DNA of 31,907 nucleotides from Prorocentrum cordatum (lineage: Eukaryota; Sar; Dinophyceae; Prorocentrales; Prorocentraceae): positions 71,977-103,883 of the forward strand of contig CAUYUJ010022435.1 in the NCBI GenBank assembly GCA_963575745.1, given 5' to 3'. The notes under the pieces are model-generated. The model saw only the letters and a program-made list of their open reading frames with translations. It was not told where the DNA came from and did not search any database. This document shows positions 29,715-31,907 of this stretch, one piece after another. Every line of letters begins with the position of its first letter. Within the stretch, counting starts at the first letter, position 1. The position numbers and the translations under genes were made by a program.

Positions 29715-30010
29715 GCCTGGAGCTCAGCCGGAGCTCCCTCGCGCCGGCTGGCCGGGAGGCTCCACCTCCGGCTCCCCGCCCTTCTCTTGCGGACAGCACA
29801 GGCCACTCCCACCCCCAGGCAGGACCCCGACAGTCCACCCGCGTAGTAGGCATGAGCAACTTTCCAAGGTTACCCTCACATCCTTCCCCTTCGGCCCATG
29901 CTTGGTACATTTCGCTGGCCAGCCCCACTCGAAAAGTGTCGTTCTGATTTTCAACGCCCTTTCATCCTCATCGTGCGTCGTCCTTATTCTACGGATTGAC
30001 TGTGTTCCCG

Positions 30011-30120
30011 ACCTGGTGATCCAGGAATTCCTCGCTGGGGGTGGGGGTTTGCTTCTTGGGGCCTCTGGGGGTCAGAACATCACTTTGCATCCCCAGCCAG
30101 GACCTCCTGGATCACCAGGT
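30011..30120. repeat. Hairpin: 30-bp inverted repeat with 50-bp loop
   Basis: The left arm 30011-30040 (ACCTGGTGATCCAGGA...GCTGGGG) pairs with 30091-30120 (CCCCAGC...TCCTGGATCACCAGGT) at 27 of 30 positions, with the outer 16 perfect. A partial third copy of the inner end (GGTCCTGGCTGGGG) lies near 30135. The right arm ends in CCAGGT, with AGG next. Confidence 0.9.
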
Positions 30121-30236
30121 AGGTTGGGAGTGGGGTCCTGGCTGGGGCTCGGGGTGGGTTGTGCTGTCCTGCTTCTCCCTCCTCCTCGTCCTTTCCCCCC
30201 CCTTCCTCCCCCCTTCATTCCCCCATTCCCCCCATT

Positions 30237-30298
30237 CCTCCTCCTCCTCCTCCTCCTCCTCCTCCTCTCCCTCCTCATCTTCCTCCTCCTCCTCCTTT
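30237..30298. repeat. (CTC)n microsatellite
   Basis: A CTC tract on + preceded by a C/T-rich stretch from about 30178. Confidence 0.95.
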
Positions 30299-30828
30299 TG
30301 CGTTGAGTTAACGTTGCTTGACTGTGAGCGCCGCGTCTGATGATGGCCATAGGCTGAGCAAGAAGAGTGCACAACCGACTTGGGCATCCCCCAGCCCCCA
30401 CTCGGCGGGGGATGCTCCTGGAACACACCGAGCATTTTCTCTGAGTGCTGGCCAAAGGGTGAAATCTGGAATGCCGTTTCGATGGATTTTCGAGGCTTGA
30501 ATTTGCCGAAGGTGAATCCCAAGACGGATTGATTTTCGAGGTGCAAAAGCCCAGATGGATCTCACCCCGAGCCCTCCGCCCCAAGAACATGCTCAGACAC
30601 AGGGGGTGGGGCGACGGGCGGGCCTGGTCGTGGGGGGCGGCAGAAGCGGAGCAGCCACTGCCCAAGGCAGCGGCGGCTGGGCTGTGCTTTTTGGGGCGTC
30701 GGCATCGGGGTCGTTGGCGCCGCCCGGGCCCTCGCTCGGGCCAGCGGCTCTGCCTCTTCCGCCTCCCTGGGGGTTCTCTTCTCTCTGCTTCTCCGTCTCG
30801 GGTCCCGTGCACCTTCTCGGAGCCTCCA

Positions 30829-31015
30829 TACGTGAAAACGCGTTCATACCGCGGTGGGCTGAGGCATCCCCCCGCGTCGCCCCCCTCCCCCACAGTGGAA
30901 GCCTCTGCCTCGCCCCCTCTCCACCCTCCCCCAGCACAGCACGTGAGAAAGCGCCCATACTATGGTGGGCATCCCCCGTCTCGCCCCCCCCCCCTCCCTC
31001 ACGGTGGAAGCCTTC
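30829..31015. repeat. Tandem pair, about 110 bp unit
   Basis: ACGTGA(A/G)AA.GCG..CATAC, then GGTGGGC, CATCCCCC, TCGCCCCCC and GTGGAAGCCT occur in the same order from 30831 and from about 30940. The C runs differ in length. Confidence 0.85.
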
Positions 31016-31280
31016 CTTCGCGCTGGGGTCCAATCCAGTTCTCCGCCGCTGACTTCCGTTTCCGGCCCGGGGGGCCGTTCGCGGCCGACTGTCTGGAGGA
31101 CGAGGACGAGGCCGAGAGGCCTCAGTGACGAGAAAACGAAGGGACACGGCTGCGAGCTGGTGCTGGGCGGCGAACGGCGAAGGAATCTGGAAAACGTAGA
31201 GGAGCGCGCCAGGGCGCCGAGTAGTTGGGCAGGCAGCAGTTGCAGGAAGGTGCGTCTACGAACAAGCCTAAACAAGAACC

Positions 31281-31907
31281 CCTCCTCCTCCTCCTCCTCC
31301 TCCTCCTCCTCCTCCTCCTCCTCCTCCTCCTCCTCCTCCTCCTCCTCCTCGTCCTCGTCCTCCTTCTCCTCCCCCTCCTCCTCCTTCCCATCTTCCTCCT
31401 CCTCCTCCTTCCCATCCTCCTCCTTCCTCCTCCTCCTCCTCCTCCTCCTCCTCCTTCCCTCCTCCTCCTCCTCCTCCTCCTCACCTCCTCGTCCTCGTCC
31501 TTCTCCCCCCCCCTCCTCCCCTCCTCCTCCTCCGCCTCCTCCTCCTTCCCATCCTCCTCCTTCCTCCTCCTCCTCCTCCTCGTCCTCCTTCCCCTCCTCC
31601 TCCTCCTTCCTCCCCTCCTCCTCCTCCTCCCTCCTCCTCCTACCTCCTCCTCCTCCTCCTCCTCCTCCCTCTCTCCTCCTCCCCCCTCCTCCTCGTCCTC
31701 CCTCCTCCTCCTCCTCCTCCTCCTCCTCGTCCTCCTCCTCCTCCCCCCTCCTCCTTCCTCCCCTCCTTTCTCCTCCTTTCCCCTCTTACCTCCTCCTTCC
31801 TCCTTCCTCCCCTCCTCCTCCTCCTCGTTCCTCCTCCCCTCCTCCTCCTCCTCCTTCTTCTCCTCCTCCTCCTCCTCCTCCTCCTCCTCCTCCTCCTCCT
31901 CCTCCCT
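31281..31907. repeat. Long CTC-rich tract running off the window
   Basis: More than 600 bp of CTC with GTC, TTC and CCC interruptions on the + strand. CTC tracts immediately precede exon A, so this could be the pyrimidine-rich end of the current intron, but the acceptor would lie outside the window. Confidence 0.95.

Larger units (their letters stand above)
29715..31907 (+). other. Probable MORN gene intron (partial), GC donor
   Basis: Starts GCCTGG after exon C. No following MORN exon is clear before the window ends, so I treat the remainder as intron. 29715-30010 and 30300-30830 hold nothing I recognise. A weak alternative terminal exon is discussed at 31039-31128. Confidence 0.4.

Noticed and set aside
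28067-29947. A 626-codon open frame on the + strand ending after exon C
   Set aside because: It crosses the inverted repeat, the 13-bp array and the GTC microsatellite, and it reads exon C in another frame than the MORN frame.
31127-31190. KTKGHG-like peptide as the next MORN exon
   Set aside because: The phase does not fit exon C (TGA would be in frame from the nearest AG), and no W.DG follows.
3861-31907. CRISPR-like arrays among the tandem repeats
   Set aside because: No array has constant repeats with unique spacers, and the sequence is eukaryotic.

Overview
This window looks like nuclear DNA of a dinoflagellate. Three things point there: GC-rich sequence dominated by low-complexity and tandem repeats, almost no continuous coding sequence, and one recognisable gene cut into tiny exons whose introns start with GC or GA instead of GT. 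I cannot name the species from sequence alone. Bloom-forming or symbiotic core dinoflagellates with large genomes are the natural candidates.

The best-supported gene lies on the + strand and encodes a MORN-repeat protein. Three micro-exons at 10081-10125, 23838-23878 and 29637-29714 join in one reading frame. They give two complete 23-residue MORN repeats plus the start of a third. Together they hold only 164 coding bases spread over about 19.6 kb. The introns between them are about 13.7 kb and 5.8 kb, and intron probably also flanks them on both sides. On this reading nearly everything else in the window is intron content.

Region by region: 1-7060 holds several arrays of a roughly 10-bp TCTTGGGGCC-type repeat in both orientations, a 5'-truncated LINE on the - strand ending in a 62-nt poly(A) tail (858-1775), a dispersed element (1857-2050), and microsatellites. 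7060-10080 holds CTC tracts, an unidentified protein-like stretch on the - strand, a T-rich tract and a GCTAA/GCTAAA array. 10126-17100 holds a frameshifted retroelement-like ORF (11573-13688), GC-rich DNA without a recognisable gene, and a broken Ty1/copia-type RNase H (16440-17095). 17690-23840 holds a GAT microsatellite, diverged repeats, another TCTTGGGGCC array, a 72-74-bp tandem repeat (10 copies), a second copy of the dispersed element, a possible LINE scrap and CT-rich DNA leading into the second exon. 23879-29636 contains a 100-N assembly gap, two repeat clusters, a large inverted duplication, a T/A-rich foldback, a possible 179-bp MITE and a CGT/CGC microsatellite leading into the third exon. 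The last 2.2 kb has a clean hairpin, a tandem pair and a long CTC tract running off the end.

The retroelement pieces are all broken and probably immobile. The long CTC, CT and T tracts lie mostly on the strand of the MORN gene. That fits pyrimidine-rich intron sequence, and one CTC tract directly forms the acceptor of the first exon. I saw no rRNA, tRNA, CRISPR or bacterial-type operon.
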